Shown piece after piece: positions 1 through 7,582 of a DNA stretch of 9,255 nt (the first letter of the stretch is position 1; every line of letters starts with the position of its first letter). Origin of the DNA: Sphingomicrobium sp. (GTDB lineage Bacteria; Pseudomonadota; Alphaproteobacteria; Sphingomonadales; Sphingomonadaceae). Made by a program: the position numbers and the translations under genes. Below the pieces are notes generated by a model. That model had not been told where the DNA came from. It was given only the letters and a program-made list of their open reading frames with translations, and made no database searches. The stretch spans positions 1-9,255 of the forward strand of contig JASLBJ010000303.1 of the NCBI GenBank assembly GCA_030146725.1. Direction: 5' to 3'.

Positions 1-2199
1 GGCACGCTTAACGTCGTTGCCTTCGCCAGTGGCGGTGACGTGGTCATCGGTGAGGGCGAGGAAGAGGAGACGGTGCCCGGAAGCATGGCGATGGCCACCG
101 GCATCCTCATCGACGCCGGAATAGCCAATGCAACGATCACCAACTCGGGCACGCTGACCGTCGACGCGATCACCGCCAACGGCGGCGATGCGATGGCCAA
201 CGGCATTCTGGTGACCGGCAATGGCATGGGCATGGCGCCGCTTGAGGGCGATGTTCTGACCATCAACAACTCGGGCGACATCATCGTTCGCGTCAGCCAG
301 GACGACAGCGGCACCTTCCAGCGCGGCATGGCGATCGACGTGGCAGCTGCTCCCAACCAGGCAGTGATCAACCTGCTCGGCGGTGGCAGCATCTACGGCA
401 ACATCGACATTGAGGCCGACGACATCATCAACGTCGACAATGGCGAGACCAGCTTCGACGGGATCGTCAACCCCGAGTGCATGCCGGCAGTCTTCGACGG
501 GGTCGCTTCGACCTGTGGTCAGGGCACGCTCAACATCACCGCCGACGGAGCGCTGTTCCTGCGCGACGATCGCGACAACGATGATTACGACGGTCCTGCC
601 TACGTGTTCGTCGATACTTTCAACATCGCGAGTGGCGGCACGCTGATCTACGAACTCGACGGAGAGACGAACGGAACGCAGCCGATCGGCAGCTATCCGC
701 AGATCTTCGCTGAAACAGCCAATCTCGACGGCAATTTGGTCGCTCGGATCAACACCGACGACGGACTGTTCGAGGACACGTTCTTCAACAACGTCATCGA
801 TGCCAACGTCCGCAACGGCACGTTCGACACTTGCACCATCGAAGGCTTCGAGGACTCGGCGCTGCTCGACCTGAACTGCGTCTACGACGGCGGCGCGAAC
901 GTCGATCTTGGCCTGAACCGCATTGGCTTCGACGAAATCCCCGGCACGACCGACAATCAGAACGGTGTCGGCGGCGGTCTCGAGTGCATCTACGATCCGG
1001 ACTTCGAAGGTCCGATGGCTGATGTCTTCCGGGATCTGTTCACCTTCGACCAGGCCGAGCTGTTGAATGCGCTCAATCAGCTCGCCGGGGCATCCTACGC
1101 GAGCTACCTGCAGTCGTTCACCTCGCTTGGTGTCCATTACAACGACATCCTCGACCGGGCGACCAACTGCGAGGTTCCCTCGCTTGCCGGGTCGGTGCTC
1201 GAGTGCCGGGTTGCCCCGACACATCTGTGGGGGCAGATCGACTTCCAGAACCGCGACGTGGGTGGCGACCTCAACGCCGGCGGTTATGAGTCCGATCGTT
1301 GGTCGATGCACCTTGGCTTCGATGTGAGCTTCGGCAATGCGGCGATCGTCGGCGCAAGCGTCGCCAAGGTCAGCAACCGCCTCGAGTTCGACGGTGTGAG
1401 CGGAAGCGAGGCCAAGGCCAGCGGCTACCAGCTTGGCCTCTACGGCGTGGTCGATCCGGGTCCCTTCTACGTGAAGGCGATGGGGACCTATTCGAAGTTC
1501 GACGGCGACATGAGCCGCAGCATCGACTTCACCCCAATCGGTGGGACTTTCCAGGCCGACCTCAGCAGTGACCCCGATGTCACGATGTGGACCCTTGGTC
1601 TGCACGCCGGCGCACGGTTCGCGATGGGGGCATCCTCGGCTGCCACACCGTACGTCAACCTGGACTACACCAATGCCAAGCTCCACGGGTTCTCGGAGAA
1701 TCCGGTCGGCGTAGTGACTGGTGCGGCACTGACAGTCTACGACAGCCGTGAGAAGCGCACGACCCTGACCGGCGGTGTGAAGTTCGCCGGGGAAGTCAGC
1801 GGCATGGTCCCCGAGGTGAACCTTGGATACCGTCACCAGTTCGGCGACAAGCGCTCGAACTTCCGCGCTTCCTTCCTCGACCAGGACGGCATCGAGGGCT
1901 GCGACTTCGACATCCTGTCGGCGGGCGAGAAGCGCGGCGCACTGCTTGCCGGGCTCAGCCTCGGCGGCAAGGCGGGACCGGTCGATGTGCGGGTCGGGTA
2001 CGAGGGCCTCTACAACAGCGACATGAAGAGCCACTCGGGCTACTTCAAGTTCGTGCTGCCGTTCGGTGGCCGGACGCCGCCGCCGCCCCCGCCGATGGTC
2101 GAGATGGCTCCTCCGCCGCCTCCGCCGCCCGCTCCGGTCGAAGAATATGCCCCGCCGCCTCCTCCGCCCCCGCCGCCCGCCGTCGGCGAGCGCGGCTAA
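1..2199 (+). CDS. Autotransporter (type Va secretion) outer-membrane protein, 5' end missing
   Basis: The frame is open from base 1 to the TAA at 2197-2199 (732 codons visible), so the real start and the signal peptide lie before the window. The GTG at 40 is internal. Codons 1 to about 340 have the Gly/Asn/Thr-rich, alternating pattern of a beta-helical passenger, with loosely repeated units such as 'ITNSGTLTV' and 'LTINNSGDIIV'. The segment 'LNALNQLAGASYASYLQSF' (near nt 1057-1113) is typical of the junction before an autotransporter domain. The barrel runs from about codon 407 ('HLWGQIDF') to the aromatic-ended strand 'YFKFVLPF' at codon 688, about 280 residues, which fits a 12-strand barrel. 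A 44-residue proline-rich tail follows, where most autotransporters would end. The passenger is unusually acidic and has closely spaced cysteine pairs. A terminator follows the gene. The autotransporter class is secure; the passenger function is unknown, with no protease or esterase motif recognised. Confidence 0.9.
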   Translation, partial: GTLNVVAFASGGDVVIGEGEEEETVPGSMAMATGILIDAGIANATITNSGTLTVDAITANGGDAMANGILVTGNGMGMAPLEGDVLTINNSGDIIVRVSQDDSGTFQRGMAIDVAAAPNQAVINLLGGGSIYGNIDIEADDIINVDNGETSFDGIVNPECMPAVFDGVASTCGQGTLNITADGALFLRDDRDNDDYDGPAYVFVDTFNIASGGTLIYELDGETNGTQPIGSYPQIFAETANLDGNLVARINTDDGLFEDTFFNNVIDANVRNGTFDTCTIEGFEDSALLDLNCVYDGGANVDLGLNRIGFDEIPGTTDNQNGVGGGLECIYDPDFEGPMADVFRDLFTFDQAELLNALNQLAGASYASYLQSFTSLGVHYNDILDRATNCEVPSLAGSVLECRVAPTHLWGQIDFQNRDVGGDLNAGGYESDRWSMHLGFDVSFGNAAIVGASVAKVSNRLEFDGVSGSEAKASGYQLGLYGVVDPGPFYVKAMGTYSKFDGDMSRSIDFTPIGGTFQADLSSDPDVTMWTLGLHAGARFAMGASSAATPYVNLDYTNAKLHGFSENPVGVVTGAALTVYDSREKRTTLTGGVKFAGEVSGMVPEVNLGYRHQFGDKRSNFRASFLDQDGIEGCDFDILSAGEKRGALLAGLSLGGKAGPVDVRVGYEGLYNSDMKSHSGYFKFVLPFGGRTPPPPPPMVEMAPPPPPPPAPVEEYAPPPPPPPPPAVGERG
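2065..2196 (+). repeat. Polyproline C-terminal tail of the autotransporter, three imperfect units
   Basis: The last 44 codons of the autotransporter gene hold proline runs of 6, 7 and 9 residues. They are separated by short acidic spacers ('MVEMA', 'APVEEYA'), and the protein ends in 'AVGERG'. The DNA is a CCG/CCT/CCC-rich low-complexity tract that could expand or contract. The tail follows the last predicted barrel strand, so it would project into the periplasm. Similar Pro-rich ends are remembered from sphingomonad autotransporters, and Pro-rich stretches of this kind also serve as linkers in OmpA-type proteins. No OmpA domain follows here. Translation of such runs is known to depend on elongation factor EF-P. 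Confidence 0.85.
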
Positions 2200-2257
2200 C
2201 CGGAGCCCGCCAACGTCGAAATCACCCCTGCGGTGGTCTCGACTGGCGGCGGGTCTC

Positions 2258-2368
2258 AGGAGGAGGCAATCGGTAAGAAAGATGAGGAGAGGGAAGCGAT
2301 TCCCTCTTCTTTTCTTTTTCGGGCCAGTCACTTCGGCTACGGATAGAAACTATGACCAGCAGCAATAA
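2258..2368 (+). promoter_or_regulatory. Leader region: orphan Shine-Dalgarno and 28-codon ORF across the terminator
   Basis: A near-perfect Shine-Dalgarno run, AGGAGGAGG, lies at 2258-2266, yet the first ATG after it is at 2282, 15 nt away, which is longer than usual. That ATG opens a 28-codon frame ending in TAA at 2366-2368. The frame runs through the terminator hairpin and overlaps the sulfotransferase start at 2352. This is the geometry of a leader peptide with an attenuator, but the peptide has no run of regulatory codons and may mean nothing. No convincing -35/-10 pair was found in 2200-2351, which holds nothing else recognisable. Confidence 0.25.
2284..2320 (+). terminator. Rho-independent terminator after the autotransporter gene
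   Basis: The arm at 2284-2295 pairs with 2300-2311 over 12 positions, two of them G-U, around a GCGA tetraloop (2296-2299, GNRA type). The inner 8 bp are perfect Watson-Crick pairs. A T-rich tract follows at 2310-2319. It lies 84 nt after the autotransporter stop and 31 nt before the sulfotransferase start, so it should separate the two transcripts or act as an attenuator. Confidence 0.88.
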
Positions 2369-4628
2369 CATGAATGCGCGTGGACCAGCCGGTCGTGCCG
2401 CCTCCCCGCCGGGCGCCGGCACGGCGAGACCCGCCGGCCAAGGTGCCGCCCCACCCCAGGGTACGGTCGATCAGGCCATTGCCCAGGCACGGCAGGGCAG
2501 AGTGAATGTCACGCCCGCCAAGGCCATCGACATGGCTGGCACGCTGTTCCAGCAGGGCAAGTTCCAGCAGACGATCATCGTCTGCAACCAGCTGATCACC
2601 GCACGACCGTCGAACCCGGACGCGCACAACATCCTCGGAGTGGCGCTCAATGCGCTTGGCCGTCGCGACGAGGGGCTCGCGAGCCTGCGCCGCGCCGCCA
2701 AGCTTGCTCCGCGCGCCGCAAGCATCCACGCCAACCTTGGCGAAGTGCTGCGGCAGAACGGCGACCTGGATGAGGCCGCCCAGGCGCTCGAGCGTTCGAT
2801 CGAGCTCAGCGCCAACAACGCGCAGGCGCTCAACAATCTCGGCATCGTGCACTATGAGCGCAAGCAGTTCGACGAGGCGGTCAGATATTACCGCCTCGCG
2901 CTCGAAGTGCGGCCCTCCATGGCCGAAGCGTCCAACAATCTGGGCAATGCGCTGCGCATGAGCGGCGACCTCGAAGGCGCGATGCGCGCCTACCAGGACG
3001 CGCTGACCGAGCGCGAGCGCTACCCCGAGGCCTACAACAATCTCGGCACCCTGCTTCAGCAGGACCGCAAGTTCGAGGAAGCCGAGCACGCGTTCCGCAA
3101 GGCGATCGGCCAGTCTCCCCACTACGTCGAAGCTCACAACAATCTCGCCTCGCTCCACTTCGGGCAGAAGCGGGACACGGATGCGCTTCGCATCCTTGCC
3201 GACGCCCTAAAGTTCGCGCCCAAGAACCCGCAGACTTTGTTGCTGACCGCGCGCGTCCAGACTCGCCGCAACAACTACACGGCAGCCGAGCAGGCCGCGC
3301 GCATGGCACTCGCGGAAAAGCCCGACAGTCCCGAGACGCTGACCCTGCTCGGTCAGATCCTGCATGAAACCGATCGCTACGACGAGGCGATCGAGAAGCT
3401 CGAGAAGGCCGTCGAGATCAGCCCCAACAATGCCGAAGCGCTCAACTTCTACGGGGTTGCGCTAAAGTCGGTCGGGCGTCTCGACGAAGCGCGCGAGACC
3501 ATCCTCAAGGCGCTAAGCCTGAACGCGTCGATGCTCGGCGCCTACGCCAACCTCAACGACCTGGTCGACTTCTCCAAGGACGACGACCTGTTCAACAAGA
3601 TGGACGCGATCTACCAGGCCGCCCCCAACAAGGAGGCCGAGGGACTGCTTCCGTTGCACTTCGCTTATGCCAAGGCGCTCGACGATCGCGGTGAACACGC
3701 CCGCGCGCTCGATCATTATGTCACCGGCGGCCGGATGAAGCGCAGTCAACTCAGCTACGACGAGGCCGAAACCTTCGCCTTCTTCGACGGCATCCGAGAG
3801 GCTTTTCCAAAGGAACGGTTCGAGGACCGCCCGTTCGCCGGCAATCTTGACGACCGGCCAGTGTTCATCGTCGGCATGCCGCGTTCGGGCTCGACCCTGG
3901 TCGAGCAGATCGTCTCAAGCCACCCGGGCATCTATGGCGCGGGCGAGGTCAAGTATCTCAGCCGCGCGCTTGGCCAGCTTCGCGACCGTTTTCCCTCCCT
4001 GCCCAAATATCCTGCGATGATGGACAGGATCACACCGGCGCAGATGGGCATCGTCGCCCGCAACTATGTGAACTCGATCGCCAATGGCGCCGGCGACGCA
4101 CGGCGGATCACCGACAAGCTGCTGACCAACTACTTCTTTGTCGGCATGATCCACTTGCTGTTCCCGAACGCCAGGATCATCCACACGCTACGCGACCCGG
4201 TGGACACCTGCCTCAGCGGCTTCACCAAGCTGTTCAAGGACGACATGCCGCACAGCTACGACCTGGGCGAGCTTGGCCGCTATTACGGCAAGTATCGCGA
4301 ACTGATGCAGCATTGGGAGGCAGTGCTTCCGCCCGGCGTGCTGCAGACGGTCGTCTATGAGGATGTTGTCGCCGACACCGAAAAGGAAGCGCGCGCGCTG
4401 ATTGCGTTCCTTGGACTCGAGTGGAACGACAAGTGCGTCGATTTCCACAAGTCCGACCGACCGGTGAAGACCGCCAGCGTCGCGCAGGTGCGCCAGCCGA
4501 TCTACAACACGGCGGTCAAGCGCTGGAAGAAATACGGTGAGGGGCTGCAGCCGCTGGTCGATGCCATCGACGGCAAGTCCGCCGGCCAGCCCGGCAGGGC
4601 GCCGGCCACGGTGGAAGAGCACGCCTGA
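2352..4628 (+). CDS. TPR-repeat sulfotransferase family protein (PAPS-dependent)
   Basis: A 758-residue protein without signal peptide or membrane segment, so cytosolic. Residues 8-36 are Pro/Ala/Gly-rich and probably disordered. Residues 55-390 hold about ten tetratricopeptide repeats ('[19 protein letters not shown]' is one), with further helical repeats to about 455. Residues 503-735 are the sulfotransferase domain. The 5'-phosphosulfate loop is '[12 protein letters not shown]' (508-519). 'GE' at 531-532 sits where protein-tyrosine sulfotransferases carry their catalytic Glu. '[12 protein letters not shown]' is at 587-598. The 3'-phosphate site is '[10 protein letters not shown]' (Arg614, Ser622, the usual spacing of eight). 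The family transfers sulfate from PAPS to a hydroxyl acceptor; the TPRs suggest a protein acceptor or partner, which is inference. PAPS-making genes follow directly. The start is ATG 2352 with a weak GGA at 2341; ATG 2370 is an alternative. The acceptor cannot be read from sequence. Confidence 0.93.
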   Translation: MTSSNNMNARGPAGRAASPPGAGTARPAGQGAAPPQGTVDQAIAQARQGRVNVTPAKAIDMAGTLFQQGKFQQTIIVCNQLITARPSNPDAHNILGVALNALGRRDEGLASLRRAAKLAPRAASIHANLGEVLRQNGDLDEAAQALERSIELSANNAQALNNLGIVHYERKQFDEAVRYYRLALEVRPSMAEASNNLGNALRMSGDLEGAMRAYQDALTERERYPEAYNNLGTLLQQDRKFEEAEHAFRKAIGQSPHYVEAHNNLASLHFGQKRDTDALRILADALKFAPKNPQTLLLTARVQTRRNNYTAAEQAARMALAEKPDSPETLTLLGQILHETDRYDEAIEKLEKAVEISPNNAEALNFYGVALKSVGRLDEARETILKALSLNASMLGAYANLNDLVDFSKDDDLFNKMDAIYQAAPNKEAEGLLPLHFAYAKALDDRGEHARALDHYVTGGRMKRSQLSYDEAETFAFFDGIREAFPKERFEDRPFAGNLDDRPVFIVGMPRSGSTLVEQIVSSHPGIYGAGEVKYLSRALGQLRDRFPSLPKYPAMMDRITPAQMGIVARNYVNSIANGAGDARRITDKLLTNYFFVGMIHLLFPNARIIHTLRDPVDTCLSGFTKLFKDDMPHSYDLGELGRYYGKYRELMQHWEAVLPPGVLQTVVYEDVVADTEKEARALIAFLGLEWNDKCVDFHKSDRPVKTASVAQVRQPIYNTAVKRWKKYGEGLQPLVDAIDGKSAGQPGRAPATVEEHA

Positions 4629-4675
4629 AACGGGCGCCGTCGGCGACGTGCAGACGGCCACTCGACAGGGTGCGC

Positions 4676-4682
4676 GGGGGAA
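4676..4682 (+). promoter_or_regulatory. Probable ribosome binding site deciding the cysD GTG start
   Basis: GGGGGAA at 4676-4682 lies 10 nt before GTG 4693. A second purine run, AGGA at 4686-4689, is only 3 nt away and too close. The alternative in-frame GTG at 4648 has no Shine-Dalgarno in front of it, and it would add 15 residues not expected in CysD. Confidence 0.5.
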
Positions 4683-4692
4683 CACAGGACAC

Positions 4693-5595
4693 GTGCGTTC
4701 ACTGACGCATCTCGACCGGCTCGAGGCCGAGAGCATCCACATCCTGCGCGAAACCGCTGCTGAGGCAGAGCGCCCGGTGATGCTCTATTCGATCGGCAAG
4801 GATTCGGCGGTCATGCTGCACCTTGCGCGCAAGGCCTTCTTCCCCGCACCGCTGCCGTTCCCGCTGCTCCACGTCGACACGACGTGGAAGTTTCGGGACA
4901 TGTACACGTTGCGCGACAAGGTCGCCGCTGAAGCCGGCACCGATCTGCTCGTCTACACCAATCCCGAGGCCGAGCAGCAGGGCATCAACCCGTTCGATCA
5001 CGGCCCGCTGCATACCGACCTGTGGAAGACCGAGGGACTCAGGCAGGCGCTCGACAAATACGGCTTCGACGCGGCGTTCGGCGGTGCCCGGCGCGACGAG
5101 GAGAAGAGTCGCGCCAAGGAGCGGGTGTTCAGCTTCCGCAGTGCCAACCACCGCTGGGATCCGAAGCGCCAGCGCCCGGAGCTGTGGTCACTCTATAATG
5201 TCCGCAAAAACCCCGGGGAGAGCATCCGGGTGTTCCCTTTGTCCAACTGGACCGAACTCGACATCTGGCAATATATCCTTCGTGAGACTATCGAGATCGT
5301 GCCGCTCTATTTCGCTGCGGAGCGCTCTACGGTCGAACGCGACGGGATGATCCTGATGGTCGACGACGATCGCTTCCGCTTCCGGCCCGGCGAACAGCCG
5401 GTCCTGCGCCGCGTGCGCTTCCGCACATTGGGATGTTACCCGCTATCCGGCGCGGTCGAAAGCGAGGCGTCGACCGTCGAGCAGATTGTCCGGGAAATGC
5501 TGCTGACCACCACCTCCGAGCGCCAGGGCCGAATCATCGACCGCGACGGTGGAGGCGCCGGCATGGAGCAGAAGAAGCAGGAAGGGTATTTCTGA
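4693..5595 (+). CDS. cysD: Sulfate adenylyltransferase subunit 2 (CysD)
   Basis: A 300-residue protein from GTG 4693, close to the 302 residues of E. coli CysD and collinear with it: '[17 protein letters not shown]' at the start and a Gly-Tyr-Phe end. It is the catalytic subunit of ATP sulfurylase, making APS from ATP and sulfate together with the CysN GTPase. It belongs to the PP-loop ATP pyrophosphatase superfamily: '[12 protein letters not shown]' (32-43) is the PP-loop, '[11 protein letters not shown]' (130-140) and '[12 protein letters not shown]' (181-192) are the conserved CysD blocks, and '[14 protein letters not shown]' lies near the C-terminus. All expected motifs are present, so it should be active. 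The frame extends upstream to GTG 4537 inside the sulfotransferase gene, but the family alignment supports 4693. The gap to the sulfotransferase stop is 64 nt with no terminator, and the cysNC start comes 1 nt after its stop, so the three are probably co-transcribed. Confidence 0.97.
   Translation: MRSLTHLDRLEAESIHILRETAAEAERPVMLYSIGKDSAVMLHLARKAFFPAPLPFPLLHVDTTWKFRDMYTLRDKVAAEAGTDLLVYTNPEAEQQGINPFDHGPLHTDLWKTEGLRQALDKYGFDAAFGGARRDEEKSRAKERVFSFRSANHRWDPKRQRPELWSLYNVRKNPGESIRVFPLSNWTELDIWQYILRETIEIVPLYFAAERSTVERDGMILMVDDDRFRFRPGEQPVLRRVRFRTLGCYPLSGAVESEASTVEQIVREMLLTTTSERQGRIIDRDGGGAGMEQKKQEGYF
5579..5586 (+). promoter_or_regulatory. Ribosome binding site for the cysNC GTG start
   Basis: AGGAAGGG at 5579-5586, inside the end of cysD, stands 10 nt before GTG 5597. 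This supports GTG 5597 over the upstream in-frame ATG at 5564 and the GTG or ATG codons further up inside cysD. The nearby ATG at 5616 is out of frame. Confidence 0.6.
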
Positions 5596-5596
5596 G

Positions 5597-7522
5597 GTGA
5601 CCCTTCCGGCCACCCATGACCGCGATCTCATCAGCCAGGACGTGTCCGCCTGGCTCGCGCAGCATGAGGCCAAGGAATTATTGCGCTTCATCACCTGCGG
5701 CAGCGTCGACGACGGCAAGTCGACGCTGATCGGGCGCCTGCTCTACGACAGCAAGCAGATCTTCGATGACCAGCTCGCCGCGCTCGAAAGCGACAGCAAG
5801 CGCGTCGGCACGCAAGGGCAGGAGATCGACTTCGCGCTGCTGGTAGACGGCCTTTCGGCCGAGCGCGAGCAGGGCATCACCATCGACGTCGCCTACCGTT
5901 TCTTCACCAGTGCGCGGCGCAAGTTCATCGTCGCCGATACGCCAGGCCACGAGCAATATACCCGGAACATGGTCACCGGCGCCTCGACCGCCGACCTCGC
6001 GGTCATCCTGGTCGACGCGCGCAAGGGGGTGCTGACACAGACCCGCCGCCATTCCTATCTCGCTCACCTCGTCGGCATTCGGCATATGGTGCTCGCAGTG
6101 AACAAGATGGACCTGGTCGACTATGACCAGGCCGCATTCGACGCGATCCTCGCCGACTATTCGCTGTTCACGAGGGAGATCGGGATCGACCAGTGGACCG
6201 CGATTCCAGTCTCGGGCCTCCGCGGCGACAATGTCCTGACACCAGGCTCCGCCATGGCCTGGTACTCGGGCCCGAGCCTGATCGAGCATCTCGACGGCGT
6301 TCCGCTCGACATGGCGGCAGACGTGGCGAAGCCGCTGCGCATGCCGGTTCAATGGGTCAGCCGGCCCAACCAGGACTTCCGTGGCTTTGCCGGCCAGATT
6401 GCCTCGGGCACGATGGGACCGGGCGCCGAGGTGCGCGTGCTTCCCTCCGGGCAGCGGACCCGCATCGCGCGGATCGTCACGCAGGGCGGCGACCTCGATC
6501 AGGCCGTTGCGGGCGAGTCCGTCACCGTAACCCTGGACGACGAGGTCGACTGCTCGCGGGGCGACGTGATCGCCGCCGCGGCCGATCCGCCCGAAGCTGC
6601 CGACCAGTTCGAGGCAACGATCGTCTGGCTGGGCGAGGACGATCTTCTGCCCGGTCGCGGTTATTGGCTTAAGCTCGGAACGCAGACGGTAACCGCAACC
6701 GTCCAGCCGCCGAAGTACGAGGTCAACGTCAACAGCCTCGAGCATCTCGCCGCTCGGACGCTCTCGCTCAATGCGATCGGCGTGGCCGAGATCGCCACCG
6801 ACCGCGAGATCACATTCGAGCCCTATGCCGTGCCGGGCGCCAGCCCCAATCGCGTACTCGGCGGCTTCATCCTGATCGATAAACTGACCAACGCGACGGT
6901 CGCCGCTGGCATGCTCCACTTCGCGCTTCGCCGAGCGATGAACATCCATCGCCAGCATCTCGATGTCAGCCGCGACACGCATGCGCGGATCAAGGGCCAG
7001 AAGCCGTTCGTGCTGTGGTTCACCGGCCTCTCCGGCGCCGGCAAGTCAACGATCGCCAACCTCGTCGAGAAGCGGCTGGTCGCGCGCGGCCGCCACACCT
7101 TTCTGCTCGACGGCGACAATGTCCGCCACGGTCTGAATCGCGATCTCGGCTTCACCGAGGCAGACCGGATCGAGAATATCCGCCGCGTCGGCGAGGTGGC
7201 GCGACTGATGGCCGATGCCGGCCTGATCGTGCTGACCGCCTTCATCTCGCCGTTCCGCGCCGAGCGCGAGATGGTGCGCAATATGTTGCCCGAGGGCGAG
7301 TTCATCGAGATTTTCGTCGACACGCCCCTGTCCGAAGCCGAGAAGCGCGACGTTAAGGGTCTCTACGCCAAGGCCCGCGCGGGGGAGCTTGCCAATTTCA
7401 CCGGTATCGACAGCCCGTACGAGCCGCCGGAGATTGCCGAGATCCACGTCGACACCATGTCGCTCAGCGCCGACGAGGCCGCCGACCGGATCGTCGAGGA
7501 GCTACTTCGACGGCGCGGCTGA
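5597..7522 (+). CDS. cysNC: Bifunctional sulfate adenylyltransferase subunit 1 / adenylylsulfate kinase (CysNC)
   Basis: A 641-residue fusion from GTG 5597. Residues 30 to about 245 are a translation-factor-type GTPase: 'GSVDDGKST' (35-43, G1), 'GITIDVAYR' (93-101, G2 region), 'DTPGHEQ' (114-120, G3) and 'NKMD' (169-172, G4). Two beta-barrel domains follow to about 455. From about 470 comes APS kinase: 'GLSGAGKST' (477-485, P-loop), '[10 protein letters not shown]' (505-514), 'NIRRVGEVA' (527-535), '[10 protein letters not shown]' (549-558, with the Ser that is phosphorylated in E. coli CysC) and '[12 protein letters not shown]'. The GTPase part drives APS formation with CysD; the kinase part phosphorylates APS to PAPS. 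Both halves look complete. The fusion is common in alphaproteobacteria, including NodQ of rhizobia. It starts 1 nt after the cysD stop, implying translational coupling. Its product is the donor for the sulfotransferase encoded upstream. Confidence 0.97.
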   Translation: MTLPATHDRDLISQDVSAWLAQHEAKELLRFITCGSVDDGKSTLIGRLLYDSKQIFDDQLAALESDSKRVGTQGQEIDFALLVDGLSAEREQGITIDVAYRFFTSARRKFIVADTPGHEQYTRNMVTGASTADLAVILVDARKGVLTQTRRHSYLAHLVGIRHMVLAVNKMDLVDYDQAAFDAILADYSLFTREIGIDQWTAIPVSGLRGDNVLTPGSAMAWYSGPSLIEHLDGVPLDMAADVAKPLRMPVQWVSRPNQDFRGFAGQIASGTMGPGAEVRVLPSGQRTRIARIVTQGGDLDQAVAGESVTVTLDDEVDCSRGDVIAAAADPPEAADQFEATIVWLGEDDLLPGRGYWLKLGTQTVTATVQPPKYEVNVNSLEHLAARTLSLNAIGVAEIATDREITFEPYAVPGASPNRVLGGFILIDKLTNATVAAGMLHFALRRAMNIHRQHLDVSRDTHARIKGQKPFVLWFTGLSGAGKSTIANLVEKRLVARGRHTFLLDGDNVRHGLNRDLGFTEADRIENIRRVGEVARLMADAGLIVLTAFISPFRAEREMVRNMLPEGEFIEIFVDTPLSEAEKRDVKGLYAKARAGELANFTGIDSPYEPPEIAEIHVDTMSLSADEAADRIVEELLRRRG

Positions 7523-7582
7523 GCGGACAGGCCGAGCAAAGAACCCGCAACTAACCTCCCTCACAGCCGCCACGGAACAGCT

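Noticed and set aside
40..42. GTG as a start for the autotransporter
   Set aside because: The same frame is open back to base 1 with passenger-like sequence, and there is no signal peptide after this GTG. The real start is outside the window.
2065..2196. Proline-rich stretch as a linker to an OmpA peptidoglycan-binding domain, or a frameshifted longer gene
   Set aside because: The stop at 2197-2199 follows 'GERG', an ending remembered from intact relatives. No frame after it encodes an OmpA-like domain before the terminator.
2337..3158. Open frame of 273 codons on the minus strand opposite the TPR region
   Set aside because: Antisense to the TPR repeats, and its apparent internal repetition simply mirrors them. 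No start signal or family resemblance was seen.
4537..4692. Upstream extension of the cysD frame (GTG 4537 or GTG 4648)
   Set aside because: The extra residues overlap the sulfotransferase C-terminus or the spacer and do not resemble CysD. The family start matches GTG 4693.
5678..6982. Open frame of 434 codons on the minus strand opposite cysNC
   Set aside because: It is antisense to a fully conserved CysN domain. Its sequence is Arg/Asp/Val-rich without recognisable motifs, as expected for a shadow frame in high-GC coding DNA.
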